Of a DNA stretch of 64,000 nt, positions 27,303-40,000 are shown one piece after another. The translations under genes and the position numbers were made by a program. This DNA is from Clusia tigrina (Eukaryota > Arthropoda > Insecta > Diptera > Clusiidae), in NCBI GenBank assembly GCA_920105625.2, contig OV050031.1, positions 50,238,205 to 50,302,204 of the forward strand. The letters run 5' to 3'. How positions within the stretch are numbered: position 1 is the first letter of the stretch; every line of letters starts with the position of its first letter. The notes under the pieces are model-generated. The model saw nothing but the letters and a program-made list of their open reading frames with translations, was not told the origin of the DNA and did not search any database.

Positions 27303-30300
27303 GATGCAACTTAAAAATTCACAAACTTTTATACTGTGCGTAATATAACTATCAAAGTTTGCAACATTGAAATGCGGTAACTTTTTACTGGTGCGTCATA
27401 AAACCTCGAAATTTTGTGACAATAAAATTCTATTGTCTATTTGAAATATCGGTAAAACAGGGCTACCCTTGAGTAAAAATCAAACACTGATGCAACTACA
27501 AAATTCACTAACTTTTATACTGTGAATAATATAAATATCAAAGTTTGCAACATTGAAATGCTGTAACTTTTTACTGGTGCTTCATAAAAACTTGAAATTT
27601 TGTGACAATAAAGTACTCTTGTCAATTTGAAATATCGGTAAAACAGTGCTTCCCTTGAATAAAAAATGAAACAATGATACAACTTCAAAGTTCAGTAACT
27701 TTTATACTGTGCGTAACAAAATTATCAAAGTTTGCAATATTGAAATGCTGTAACTTTTTACTGGAGCGTCATAGTACCTTGAAATTTTGTGACAATAAAG
27801 TACTATTGTCAATTTAAAATATCGGTATAACAGTGCTACTTTTGAGTAAAAAATGAAACACTGATGCAACTTCAAAATTCACTAACTTTTATACTGTGCG
27901 TAATATAACTATCAAAGTTTGCAATATTGAAATGCTGTAACTTTTTACTGGAGCGTCATAATACCTTAAAATTTTGTGACCATAAAGTACTATTGTCAAT
28001 TTAAAAGATCGGAATAACAGTGCTTCCCTTGAGTAAAGAATGAAACACTGATGCAACTTAAAAATTCACAAACTTTTATACTGTGCGTAATATAACTATC
28101 AAAGTTTGCAACATTGAAATGCTATAACTTTTTACTGGTGCGTCATAAGACCTTGAAATTTTGTGACAATAAAGAACTATAATCAATTTGAAATATCGGT
28201 ATAATAGTGCTAATTTTGAGTAAAAGATGAACCAATGAAGCAACTTAAAAATTCACAAACTTTTATACTGTGCGTAATATAATTATCAAAGTTTGCAATA
28301 TTGAAATGCTGTAACTTTTTACTGGAGCGTCATAAAACCTTGAAATTTTGTGACAATAAAGTACTATTGTCAATTTAAAATTTCGGTATAACAGTGCTAA
28401 CTTTTGAGTAAAAAATGAAACACTGAAGCAACTTAAAAATTCACTAACTTTTATACTGTGTGTAATATAACTATCAAAGTTTGCAACATTGAAATGCTGT
28501 AACTTTTTACTGGTGCGTCATAAGAACTTGAAATTTTATGACAATAAAGTACTCTTGTGAATTTGAAATATCGGTATAAAAGTAATTCCCTTGAGTAAAG
28601 AATGAAACACTGATGCAACTTAAAAATTCACAAACTTTTATACTGTGCGTAATATAACTATAAAAGTTTGCAAAAATGAAATGCTGTAACTTTTTATATG
28701 TGCGTCATAAGACCTTGAAATTTTTTGACAATAAAGTACTATTGTCAATTTAAAATATCGGTATAACAGTGCTACCTTTGAGTAAAAAATAAAACACTGA
28801 TGCAACTTCAAAATTCATTAAATTTTATACTGTGCGAAATGTAACTATCACAGTTTGCAACATTGAAATGCTGTAACTTTTTACTGGAGCGTCATAAAAC
28901 TTCGAAATTTTGTGACAATAAAATTCTATTGTCTATTTGAAATATCGGTAAAACAGGGCTACCCTTGAGTAAAAATCAAACACTGATGCAACTACAAAAT
29001 TCACTAACTTTTATACTGTGAATAATATAACTATCAAAGTTTGCAACATTGAAATGCTGTAACTTTTTACTGGAGCGTCATAAGACCTTGAAATTTTGTG
29101 ATAATAATGTACTATTGTCAATTTGAGATATCGGTATAACAGTGCTACTTTTGCGTAAAAATGAAACACTGATGAAACTTCAAAATTCACTAACTTTTAT
29201 ACTGTGCGTAATATAATTATCAAAGTTTGCAACATTGAAATGCTGTAACTTTTTACTGGTGCGTCATAAAACCTCGAAATTTTGTGACAATAAAATTCTA
29301 TTGTCAATTTGAAATATCGGTAAAACCGTGCTACAATTGAGTAAAAAATGAAACTCTGATGCAACTACAAAATTCAATAACTTTTATACTGTGCGAAATA
29401 TAACTATCAAAGTTTGCAACATTGATATGCTGTAACTTTTTACTGGTGCGTCATAAGAACTTGAAATTTTGTGACAATAAAGTACTCTTGTCAATTTGAA
29501 ATATCGGTATAACAGTGCTTCCCTTGAGTAAAGAATGAAACACTGATGGAACTTAAAAATTCTCAAACTTTTATACTGTGCGTAATATAACTATCAAAGT
29601 TTGGAACATTGAAATGCTGTAACTTTTTACATGTGCGTCATAAGACCTTGAAAATTTTTGACAATAAAGTACTATTATCAATTTAAAATATCGGTATAAC
29701 AGTGCTACCTTTGAGTAAAAAATGAAACACTGATGCAACTTAAAAATTCACTAACTTTTATACTGTGCGTTATATAATTATCAAAGTTTGCAACATTGAA
29801 ATGCTGTAACTTTTTACTGGAGCGTCATAAGACCTTGAAATTTTGTGATAATAATGTACTATTGTCAATTTGAGATATCGGTATAACAGTGCTACCCTTG
29901 CGTAAAAATGAAACACTGATGAAACTTCAAAATTCACTAACTTTTATACTGTGCGTAATATAACTATCAAAGTTTGCAACATTATACAATAAAGTACTAT
30001 TGTCAATTTAAAATATCTGTATAACAGTGCTATCTTTGAGTAAAAAATGAAACACTGATGCAACTTAAAAATTCACTAAGTTTTATACTGTGCGTTATAT
30101 AACTATCAAAGTTTGGAACATTGCAATGCTGTAACTTTTTACTGGTGCGTCATAAGAACTTAAAATTTTGTGACAATAAAGTACTCTTGTCAATTTGAAA
30201 TATCGGTATAACAGTGCTACCCTTGAGTAAAAATGAAACACTGATGAAACTTCAAAATTCACTAACTTTTATACTGTGCGTAATATAAGTATCAAAGTTT

Positions 30301-33300
30301 GCAACATTGAAATGCTGTAACTTTTTACTGGTGCGTCATAAGAACTTGAAATTTTGTGACAGTAAAGTACTCTTGTCAATTTGAAATATCGGTATAACAG
30401 TGCTTCCCTTGATTAAAGAATGAAACACTGATGCAACTTAAAAATTCACAAACTTTTATACTGTGCGTAATATAACTATCAAAGTATGCAACATTGAAAT
30501 GCGGTAACTTTTTACTGGTGCATCATAAAACCTCGAAATTTTGTGACAATAAAATTCTATTATCTATTTGAGATATCGGTAAAACAGGGCTACCCTTGAG
30601 TAAAAATCAAACACTGATGCAACTACAAAATTCACTAACTTTTATACTGTGAATAATATAACTTTCAAAGTTTGCAACATTGAAATGCTGTAACTTTTTA
30701 CTGGAGCGCATTAGACCTTGAAATTTTGTGATAATAATGTACTATTGTCAATTTGAGATATCGGTATAACAGTGCTACCCTTGCGTAAAAATGAAACACT
30801 GATGAAACTTCAAAATTCACTAACTTTTATACTGTGCGTAATATAACTATCAAAGTTTGCAACATTGAAATGCTGTAACTTTTTACTGGTGCGTCATAAA
30901 ACCTCGAAATTTTGTGACAATAAAATTCTATTGTCAATTTGAAATATCGGTAAAACCGTGCTACACTTGAGTAAAAAATGAAACACTGATGCAACTACAA
31001 AATTCAATAACTTTTATACTGTGTGAAATATAACTATCAAAGTTTGCAACATTGAAATGCTGTCATTTTTTATTGGTGCGTCATACCTATCAAAGTTTGC
31101 AACATTGAAATGCTGTAACTTTTTACTGGTGCTTCATAAAAACTTGAAATTTGGTGACAATAAAGTACTATTGTCAATTTGACATATCGGTATAACAGTC
31201 CTTCCCTTGAGTAAAAAATGAAACAATGATACAACTTCAAAGTTCACTAACTTTTATACTGTGCGTAACAAAACTATCAAAGTTTGCAATATTGAAATGC
31301 TGTAACTTTTTACTGGAGCGTCATAGTACCTTGAAATTTTGTGACAATAAAGTACTATTGTCAATTTAAAATATCGGTATAACAGTGCTACTTTTGAGTA
31401 AAAAATGAAACACTGATGCAACTTCAAAATTCACTAACTTTTATACTGTGCGAAATATAACTATCAAAGTTTGCAACATTGAAATGCTGTAACTTTTTAC
31501 TGGTGCATCATAAGAACTTGAAATTTTGTGACAGTAAAGTACTCTTGTCAATTTGAAATATCGGTATAACAGTGCTTCCCTTGATTAAAGAATGAAACAC
31601 TGATGCAACTTAAAAATTCACAAACTTTTATACTGTGCGTAATATAACTATCAAAGTTTGCAACATTGAAATGCGGTAACTTTTTACTGGTGCGTCATAA
31701 AACCTCGAAATTTTGTGACAATAAAATTCTATTGTCTATTTGAAATATCGGTAAAACAGGGCTACCCTTGAGTAAAAATCAAACACTGATGCAACTACAA
31801 AATTCACTAACTTTTATGCTGTGCGTAATATTATTTTCAAAGTTTGCAACATTGAAATGCTGTAACTTTTTACTGGAGCGTCATAAGACCTTGAAATTTT
31901 GTGATAATAATGTTCTATTGTCAATTTGAGATATCGGTATAACAGTGCTACCCTTGCGTAAAAATGAAACACTGATGAAACTTCAAAATTCACTAACTTT
32001 TATACTGTGCGTAATATAATTATCAAAGTTTGCAACATTGAAATGCTGTAAATTTTTACTGGTGCGTCATAAAACCTCGAAATTTTGTGACAATAAAATT
32101 CTATTGTCAATTTGAAATATCGGTAAAACCGTGCTACACTTGAGTAAAAAATGAAACACTGATGCAACTACAAAATTCAATAACTTTTATACTGTGTGAA
32201 ATATAACTATCAAAGTTTGCAACGTTGAAATGCTGTCATTTTTTATTGGTGCGTCATACCTATCAAAATTTGCAACATTGAAATGCTGTAACTTTTTACT
32301 GGTGCTTCATAAAAACTTGAAATTTTGTGACAATAAAGTACTATTGTCAATTTGAGATATCGGTATAAGAGTGCTTCCCTTGAGTAAAAAATGAAACAAT
32401 GATACAACTTCAAAGTTCACTAACTTTTATACTGTGCGTAGAAAACTATCAAAGTTTGCAATATTGAAATGCTGTAACTTTTTACTGGAGCGTCATAGTA
32501 CCTTGAAATTTTGTGACAATAAAGTACTATTGTCAATTTAAAATATCGGTATAACAGGGCTACTTTTGAGTAAAAAATGAAACACTGATGCAACTTCAAA
32601 ATTCACTAACTTTTATACTGTGCGTAATATAACTATCAAAGTTTGCAATATTGAAATGCAGTAACTTTTTACTGGAGCGTCATAATACCTTAAAATTTTG
32701 TGACAATAAAGTACTATTGTCTATTTAATAGATCGGTATAACAGTGCTACCTTTGAGTAAAAAAATTAAACACTGATGCAACTTCAAAATTCACTAAATT
32801 TTATACTGTGCGTAATATAACTATCAAAGTTTGCAACATTGAAATGCTGTAACTTTTTACTGGTCCGTCATAAGAACTTGAAATTTTGTGACAATAAAGT
32901 ACTCTTGTCAATTTGATATATCGGTATAACAGTGCTACCCTTGAGTAAAAATGAAACACTGATGAAACTTCAAAATTCACTAACTTTTATACTGTGCGTA
33001 ATATAACTATCAAAGTTTGCGACATTGAAATGCTGTAAATTTTTACTGGTGCGTCATAAGAACTTGAAATTTTGTGACAGTAAAGTACTCTTGTCAATTT
33101 GAAATATCGGTATAACAGTGCTTCCCTTGATTAAAGAATGAAACACTGATGCAACTTAAAATTTCACAAACTTTTATACTGTGCGTAATATAACTATCAA
33201 AGTTTGCAACATTGAAATGCGGTAAGTTTTTACTGGTGCGTCATAAAACCTCGAAATTTTGTGACAATAAAATTCTATTGTCTATTTGAAATATCGGTAA

Positions 33301-34457
33301 AACAGGGCTACCCTTGAGTAAAAATCAAACACTGATGCAACTACAAAATTCACTAACTTTTATACTGTGAATAATATAACTATCAAAGTTTGCAACATTG
33401 AAATGCTGTAACTTTTTACTGGTGCTTCATAAAAACTTGAAATTTTGTGACAATAAAGTACTCTTGTCAATTTGAAATATCGGTAAAACAGTGCTTCCCC
33501 TGAGTAAAAAATGAAACAATGATACAACTTCAAAGTTCACTAACTTTTATACTGTGCGTAACAAAATTATCAAAGTTTGCAATATTGAAATGCTGTAACT
33601 TTTTACTGGAGCGTCATAGTACCTTGAAATTTTGTCACAATAAAGTACTATTGTCAATTTAAAATATCGGTATAACAGTGCTACTTTTGAGTAAAAAATG
33701 AAACACTGATGCAACTTCAAAATTCACTAACTTTTATACTGTGCGTAATATAACTATCAAAGTTTGCAATATTGAAATGCTGTAACTTTTTACTGGAGCG
33801 TCATAATACCTTGAAATTTTGTGACAATAAAGTACTATTGTCAATTTAAAAGATCGGTATAACAGTGCTACCTTTGAAAAAAAAAATTAAACACTGAAGC
33901 AACTTCAAAATTCACTAAATTTTATACTGTGCGTAATATAACTATCAAAGTTTGCAATATTGAAATGCTGTAACTTTTTACTGGAGCGTCATAATACCTT
34001 AAAATTTTGTAACCATAAAGTACTATTGTCAATTTAAAAGATCGGTATAACAGTGCTACCTTTGAGCAAAAAATTAAACACTGATGCAACTTCAAAATTC
34101 ACTAAATTTTATACTGTGCGTAATATAACTATCAAAGTTTGCAACATTGAAATGCTGTAACTTTTCCTTGGAGTGTCATAAGAACTTGAAATTTTGTGAC
34201 AATAATGTACTCTTGTCAATTTGAAATATCGGTATAACAGTGCTACCCTTGAGTAAAAATGAAACACTGATGAAACTTCAAAATTCACTAACTTTTATAC
34301 TGTGCGTAATATAACTATCAAAGTTTGCAACATTGAAATGCTGTAAATTTTTACTGGTGCGTCATAAAAACTTGAAATTTTGTGACAGTAAAGTACTCTT
34401 GTCAATTTGAAATATCGGTATAACAGTGCTTCCCTTGATTAAAGAATGAAACACTGA
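27303..34457. repeat. Satellite array block 2
   Basis: About 7.15 kb (around 38 monomers) of the same satellite in the same orientation, starting mid-monomer where the transposon ended. It contains a shortened monomer near 29978 (AACATTATACAATAAAG), where about 55-60 bp are missing. It also has two fusions near 31082 and 32249, where GCGTCATACCTATCAAAG joins a 53-bp partial monomer to the next. The boundary between the two 9.73-kb units falls inside this block near 32565. No gene seen. Confidence 0.97.
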
Positions 34458-34482
34458 AGGGTAAAAACATATGAAATCAACC
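34458..34482 (+). repeat. Terminal inverted repeat, left, copy 2
   Basis: 25 bp, identical to 24726-24750 and the reverse complement of 37010-37034. Confidence 0.93.
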
Positions 34483-34554
34483 AATGAGTTGACCGCACCG
34501 ATTTCGAATTGGATGAAATATGGTACGAAGGGAAAGTTAAACATAATAATAGCG

Positions 34555-34996
34555 TTTGCCAACTTTCAGTGTCCTAGCTCTCGTACTTTCAGAATTATGG
34601 CCATTCCAAGTTGGCAAAAATCAATAAAAATGCACTCAGATGCCTTAACACAATTTTTAATATCTCGAAAAGTATTCATTGTACGTTAATAATCAAGGGC
34701 TCATTTTACAGACAAAAACATGCGACATTCAAAAAAATTTTTTTTCTAAAATTTTCGATCAAGGATAATGTAAATAAAAATGGACTAAAATTTCCAAAGG
34801 ATATATCTCGAAAATCAATGTTTTTAAAAATTTCAAAAAAATATATGTTAATTCTTATTATGTTTTGTACAAGTCTGCCAAATTTCAATGTGGAGTCTTT
34901 ATTACAACATGAGTTATTCAGAAAAAAGCAGGCGAAGGTTTATGTATTTCATGAAATGTACCAAAATACAAAAAGGTGACAAATTACAAAAAGAAG
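34555..34996 (+). repeat. Subterminal inverted arm, left, copy 2
   Basis: Counterpart of 24823-25264. Its encoded 122-residue translation is identical to that of copy 1. It is the reverse complement of 36489-36927 apart from scattered changes. Confidence 0.9.
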
Positions 34997-35127
34997 GACA
35001 AATCGAATGTAACGGAACTTTTTCGACTTTTCTTTGCTTAGACTCTTTTTCTCCATTGCTAAACCTTTAATAAAAAGTACAACATAATGTATTATCATTA
35101 TTAAACACTTAATTATAACATATTTAT

Positions 35128-35609
35128 TTATTTCTGAAGGATTTCAATTACAAAATCTGCATCTGCCGAGAAACGCTTGACTAATTTTTTTTTATATACA
35201 GGTTCAATAGAATGCAGCTTTTGAGTTCCAGGAATAGTACGCAAATCTTTAAAACGAATTTTTAGAGTTAAAAACTCGAAATTACAGTTCAAAAGATTTT
35301 GCAGGCACCATTCATATAATTGTTTTGGAGTAGTTATTTGACCTTGTAATGGACGCTGTAAACTAGCTCGACGTGCCTCTCTCTTTACGATACCTCCAAG
35401 ATCGTCACTTGGGCCTTTTCCATGGCTTGTTGCAAAAAAATGCCACTCAGCATTACATCCAAAATCTTCCATATGATAACATAAATTGATAAAGTTCTTT
35501 TTATTTTTAAACTGGGCAGCACTACCGTCTGAAAAATACGTGATTTTCTTCGGGGTTGTTTTAAACTTTTTTCTCAAAAATACATTCAGGTGGCGATACC
35601 TATGTTTAT
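35128..35609 (-). pseudogene. Transposase-like C-terminal part, copy 2
   Basis: Translation identical to that of 25396-25877 (SDGSAAQFKN, HGKGPSDDLGG and TPKQLYEWC motifs). It is out of frame with the N-terminal piece and has no credible start codon. The identity of the break to copy 1 shows the defect predates the 9.73-kb duplication. A candidate AATAAA overlaps the stop, as in copy 1. Confidence 0.8.
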
Positions 35610-36467
35610 TCCATCATGTCGTTCCTTGAATAAGGCGTACATTTCTCTTAAGTTTCCAAGCAAAAGTCTTTTATTTTTCCTCACTTTTGTACCATTTTCA
35701 AAAACAGACACGAAATCTTTCTGTCCGGGCATACACCTGCTGACGTCATCGGATTCAGAAAAGGATGTTACTAAACTGCTTGTCACTGGTGAAATTGGAC
35801 TTCCCAGTTTTGGGTTAGGCGTACTCATCACACCCTTTGTTTCAACCAAATGCTTAACTTTTCGCGCGATATAGTTTGTAACCAGGAATTCTTCCTCAAT
35901 TTTATGTATTGTCCAGCTTTTTGGTAAAATTGTTAGCAGTTGGTTTTTCTCACTATTTTTTGTTAATGTTTTAAACTTTTCTTTTAATTGTTCTATTATT
36001 TCGGATTGTGGGCACATATGCGAAATTGATTGTGCTGAACCGTGGAAAATTTTGTCTTGAATCGAATCACTTATTTTCCTGCATTTTGCATCTCTGTACC
36101 GTTTTTGATGTAACTTCTTCTTTTTTATCGGAGATTGTTCCAGATACGGTAAAGATTGTTTTAATTTTGAAATAGCAACTTCTTCCGTGCCTGACGCAAT
36201 GTCATCTTCTTCCGTGCCTGACGCAATGTCATCGAAAGTATCTACATTTTCGTTTATGTCTGAACCTTCTTCCAAATTAGATTTATTAGATTTTTTCAGA
36301 TGCGAAAATTTTATTCTACATGTCCCAAAAAATTTATTTGAGATCGTAATGTTTTTATCCTTAGTATACTGTAGCATCCATTCTTGGACTTGTCTTAAAC
36401 TTTTATTGCACCCAGTGTGACCGGATTTTTTAAAAGGATTACAGCAAAATGTTGAATTGAATGGCAT
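35586..36467 (-). pseudogene. Transposase-like N-terminal part, copy 2
   Basis: A 293-residue frame from the ATG at 36465-36467. It has the same Cys/His-rich start, duplicated DDIASGTEE acidic unit, basic stretch and premature end as 25854-26735. One substitution was noticed: Asn in place of Ile within the NSEK(I/N)QLL segment. Like copy 1, it lacks the middle of the presumed catalytic domain and is unlikely to be active, although a DNA-binding-only product that could interfere with a full-length transposase elsewhere cannot be excluded. Confidence 0.8.
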
Positions 36468-36488
36468 ATTTTTTATTTAAATACGGGC

Positions 36489-36927
36489 TTCTTTTTGTAA
36501 TTTGTCACCTTTTTGTATTTTGGTACATTTCATGAAATACATAAACCTTCGCCTGCTTTTTTCTGAATAACTCATGTTGTAATAAAGACTCCACATTGAA
36601 ATTTGGCAGACTTGTACAAAACATAATAAGAATTAACATATATTTTTTTGAAAATTTTAAAAATATTGATTTTCGAGATATATCCTTTGGAAATTTTAGT
36701 CCTTTTTTATTTACATTATCCTTGATCGAAAATTTTAGAAAAAAAATTTTTTTGAATGGCGCATGTTTTTGTCTGTAAAATGAGCCCTTGATTATTAACG
36801 TACAATGAATACTTTTCGAGATATTAAAAATTGTGTTAAGGCATCTGAGTGCATTTTTATTGATTTTTGCCAACTTGGAATGGCCATAATTCTGAAACTT
36901 TGAAGGCTATGTCTGAAAGTTGGCAAA
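36489..36927 (-). repeat. Subterminal inverted arm, right, copy 2
   Basis: Counterpart of 26757-27195. One base differs (36750 against 27018), changing Gln to Lys in the arm's chance reading frame and making this arm slightly closer to the left arm. Confidence 0.9.
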
Positions 36928-37009
36928 TATTATTGTGCCGATCCATAGATCATGTGTACAAAATCTTATCAAATTTGGAGGTGATGAGGCCAGAAATGTT
37001 AATATTTTC

Positions 37010-37034
37010 GGTTGATTTCATATGTTTTTACCCT
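37010..37034 (-). repeat. Terminal inverted repeat, right, copy 2
   Basis: 25 bp, identical to 27278-27302, followed directly by satellite sequence GATGCAACTT. Confidence 0.93.
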
Positions 37035-40000
37035 GATGCAACTTAAAAATTCACAAACTTTTATACTGTGCGTAATATAACTATCAAAGTTTGCAACATT
37101 GAAATGCGGTAACTTTTTACTGGTGCGTCATAAAACCTCGAAATTTTGTGACAATAAAATTCTATTGTCTATTTGAAATATCGGTAAAACAGGGCTACCC
37201 TTGAGTAAAAATCAAACACTGATGCAACTACAAAATTCACTAACTTTTATACTGTGAATAATATAAATATCAAAGTTTGCAACATTGAAATGCTGTAACT
37301 TTTTACTGGTGCTTCATAAAAACTTGAAATTTTGTGACAATAAAGTACTCTTGTCAATTTGAAATATCGGTAAAACAGTGCTTCCCTTGAATAAAAAATG
37401 AAACAATGATACAACTTCAAAGTTCAGTAACTTTTATACTGTGCGTAACAAAATTATCAAAGTTTGCAATATTGAAATGCTGTAACTTTTTACTGGAGCG
37501 TCATAGTACCTTGAAATTTTGTGACAATAAAGTACTATTGTCAATTTAAAATATCGGTATAACAGTGCTACTTTTGAGTAAAAAATGAAACACTGATGCA
37601 ACTTCAAAATTCACTAACTTTTATACTGTGCGTAATATAACTATCAAAGTTTGCAATATTGAAATGCTGTAACTTTTTACTGGAGCGTCATAATACCTTA
37701 AAATTTTGTGACCATAAAGTACTATTGTCAATTTAAAAGATCGGAATAACAGTGCTTCCCTTGAGTAAAGAATGAAACACTGATGCAACTTAAAAATTCA
37801 CAAACTTTTATACTGTGCGTAATATAACTATCAAAGTTTGCAACATTGAAATGCTATAACTTTTTACTGGTGCGTCATAAGACCTTGAAATTTTGTGACA
37901 ATAAAGAACTATAATCAATTTGAAATATCGGTATAATAGTGCTAATTTTGAGTAAAAGATGAACCAATGAAGCAACTTAAAAATTCACAAACTTTTATAC
38001 TGTGCGTAATATAATTATCAAAGTTTGCAATATTGAAATGCTGTAACTTTTTACTGGAGCGTCATAAAACCTTGAAATTTTGTGACAATAAAGTACTATT
38101 GTCAATTTAAAATTTCGGTATAACAGTGCTAACTTTTGAGTAAAAAATGAAACACTGAAGCAACTTAAAAATTCACTAACTTTTATACTGTGTGTAATAT
38201 AACTATCAAAGTTTGCAACATTGAAATGCTGTAACTTTTTACTGGTGCGTCATAAGAACTTGAAATTTTGTGACAATAAAGTACTCTTGTGAATTTGAAA
38301 TATCGGTATAAAAGTAATTCCCTTGAGTAAAGAATGAAACACTGATGCAACTTAAAAATTCACAAACTTTTATACTGTGCGTAATATAACTATAAAAGTT
38401 TGCAAAAATGAAATGCTGTAACTTTTTATATGTGCGTCATAAGACCTTGAAATTTTTTGACAATAAAGTACTATTGTCAATTTAAAATATCGGTATAACA
38501 GTGCTACCTTTGAGTAAAAAATAAAACACTGATGCAACTTCAAAATTCATTAAATTTTATACTGTGCGAAATGTAACTATCACAGTTTGCAACATTGAAA
38601 TGCTGTAACTTTTTACTGGAGCGTCATAAAACTTCGAAATTTTGTGACAATAAAATTCTATTGTCTATTTGAAATATCGGTAAAACAGGGCTACCCTTGA
38701 GTAAAAATCAAACACTGATGCAACTACAAAATTCACTAACTTTTATACTGTGAATAATATTATTATCAAAGTTTGCAACATTGAAATGCTGTAACTTTTT
38801 ATTGGAGCGTGATAAGACCTTGAAATTTTGTAATAATAATGTACTATTGTCAATTTGAGATATCGGTATAACAGTGCTACTTTTGCGTAAAAATGAAACA
38901 CTGATGAAACTTCAAAATTCACTAACTTTTATACTGTGCGTAATATAATTATCAAAGTTTGCAACATTGAAATGCTGTAACTTTTTACTGGTGCGTCATA
39001 AAACCTCGAAATTTTGTGACAATAAAATTCTATTGTCAATTTGAAATATCGGTAAAACCGTGCTACAATTGAGTAAAAAATGAAACTCTGATGCAACTAC
39101 AAAATTCAATAACTTTTATACTGTGCGAAATATAACTATCAAAGTTTGCAACATTGATATGCTGTAACTTTTTACTGGTGCGTCATAAGAACTTGAAATT
39201 TTGTGACAATAAAGTACTCTTGTCAATTTGAAATATCGGTATAACAGTGCTTCCCTTGAGTAAAGAATGAAACACTGATGGAACTTAAAAATTCTCAAAC
39301 TTTTATACTGTGCGTAATATAACTATCAAAGTTTGGAACATTGAAATGCTATAACTTTTTACATGTGCGTCATAAGACCTTGAAAATTTTTGACAATAAA
39401 GTACTATTATCAATTTAAAATATCGGTATAACAGTGCTACCTTTGAGTAAAAAATGAAACACTGATGCAACTTAAAAATTCACTAACTTTTATACTGTGC
39501 GTTATATAATTATCAAAGTTTGCAACATTGAAATGCTGTAACTTTTTACTGGAGCGTCATAAGACCTTGAAATTTTGTGATAATAATGTACTATTGTCAA
39601 TTTGAGATATCGGTATAACAGTGCTACCCTTGCGTAAAAATGAAACACTGATGAAACTTCAAAATTCACTAACTTTTATACTGTGCGTAATATAACTATC
39701 AAAGTTTGCAACATTATACAATAAAGTACTATTGTCAATTTAAAATATCGGTATAACAGTGCTATCTTTGAGTAAAAAATGAAACACTGATGCAACTTAA
39801 AAATTCACTAAGTTTTATACTGTGCGTTATATAACTATCAAAGTTTGGAACATTGCAATGCTGTAACTTTTTACTGGTGCGTCATAAGAACTTAAAATTT
39901 TGTGACAATAAAGTACTCTTGTCAATTTGAAATATCGGTATAACAGTGCTACCCTTGAGTAAAAATGAAACACTGATGAAACTTCAAAATTCACTAACTT

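Larger units (their letters stand above)
22833..32565. repeat. 9.73-kb tandem duplication, copy A
   Basis: Everything from about 22833 to 32565 recurs at an offset of about 9732 bp (9733 bp at the left edge, before a one-base difference in a poly-A run near 24145 and 33877). The unit includes the DNA transposon at 24726-27302 and about 7.15 kb of satellite. The left edge was placed where the two copies stop agreeing: CAATTTGAGATATCGG in this copy against CAATTTAAAATATCGG 9.73 kb later. Copy B follows directly, head to tail. Confidence 0.93.
34458..37034 (-). mobile_element. DNA transposon, internally deleted, copy 2
   Basis: Same length (2577 bp), ends, arms and broken transposase as copy 1, exactly 9732 bp downstream, flanked by the same interrupted monomer (ACACTGA before, GATGCAACTT after). 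I noticed two base differences: 26212 against 35944, and 27018 against 36750. The shared flanks and shared defect mean this is a passenger of the segmental duplication, not an independent insertion. Confidence 0.9.

Noticed and set aside
34458..37034. Second transposon copy as an independent insertion
   Set aside because: Same position in the same monomer, same internal break and nearly identical flanks over several kilobases on both sides; it arose by segmental duplication.
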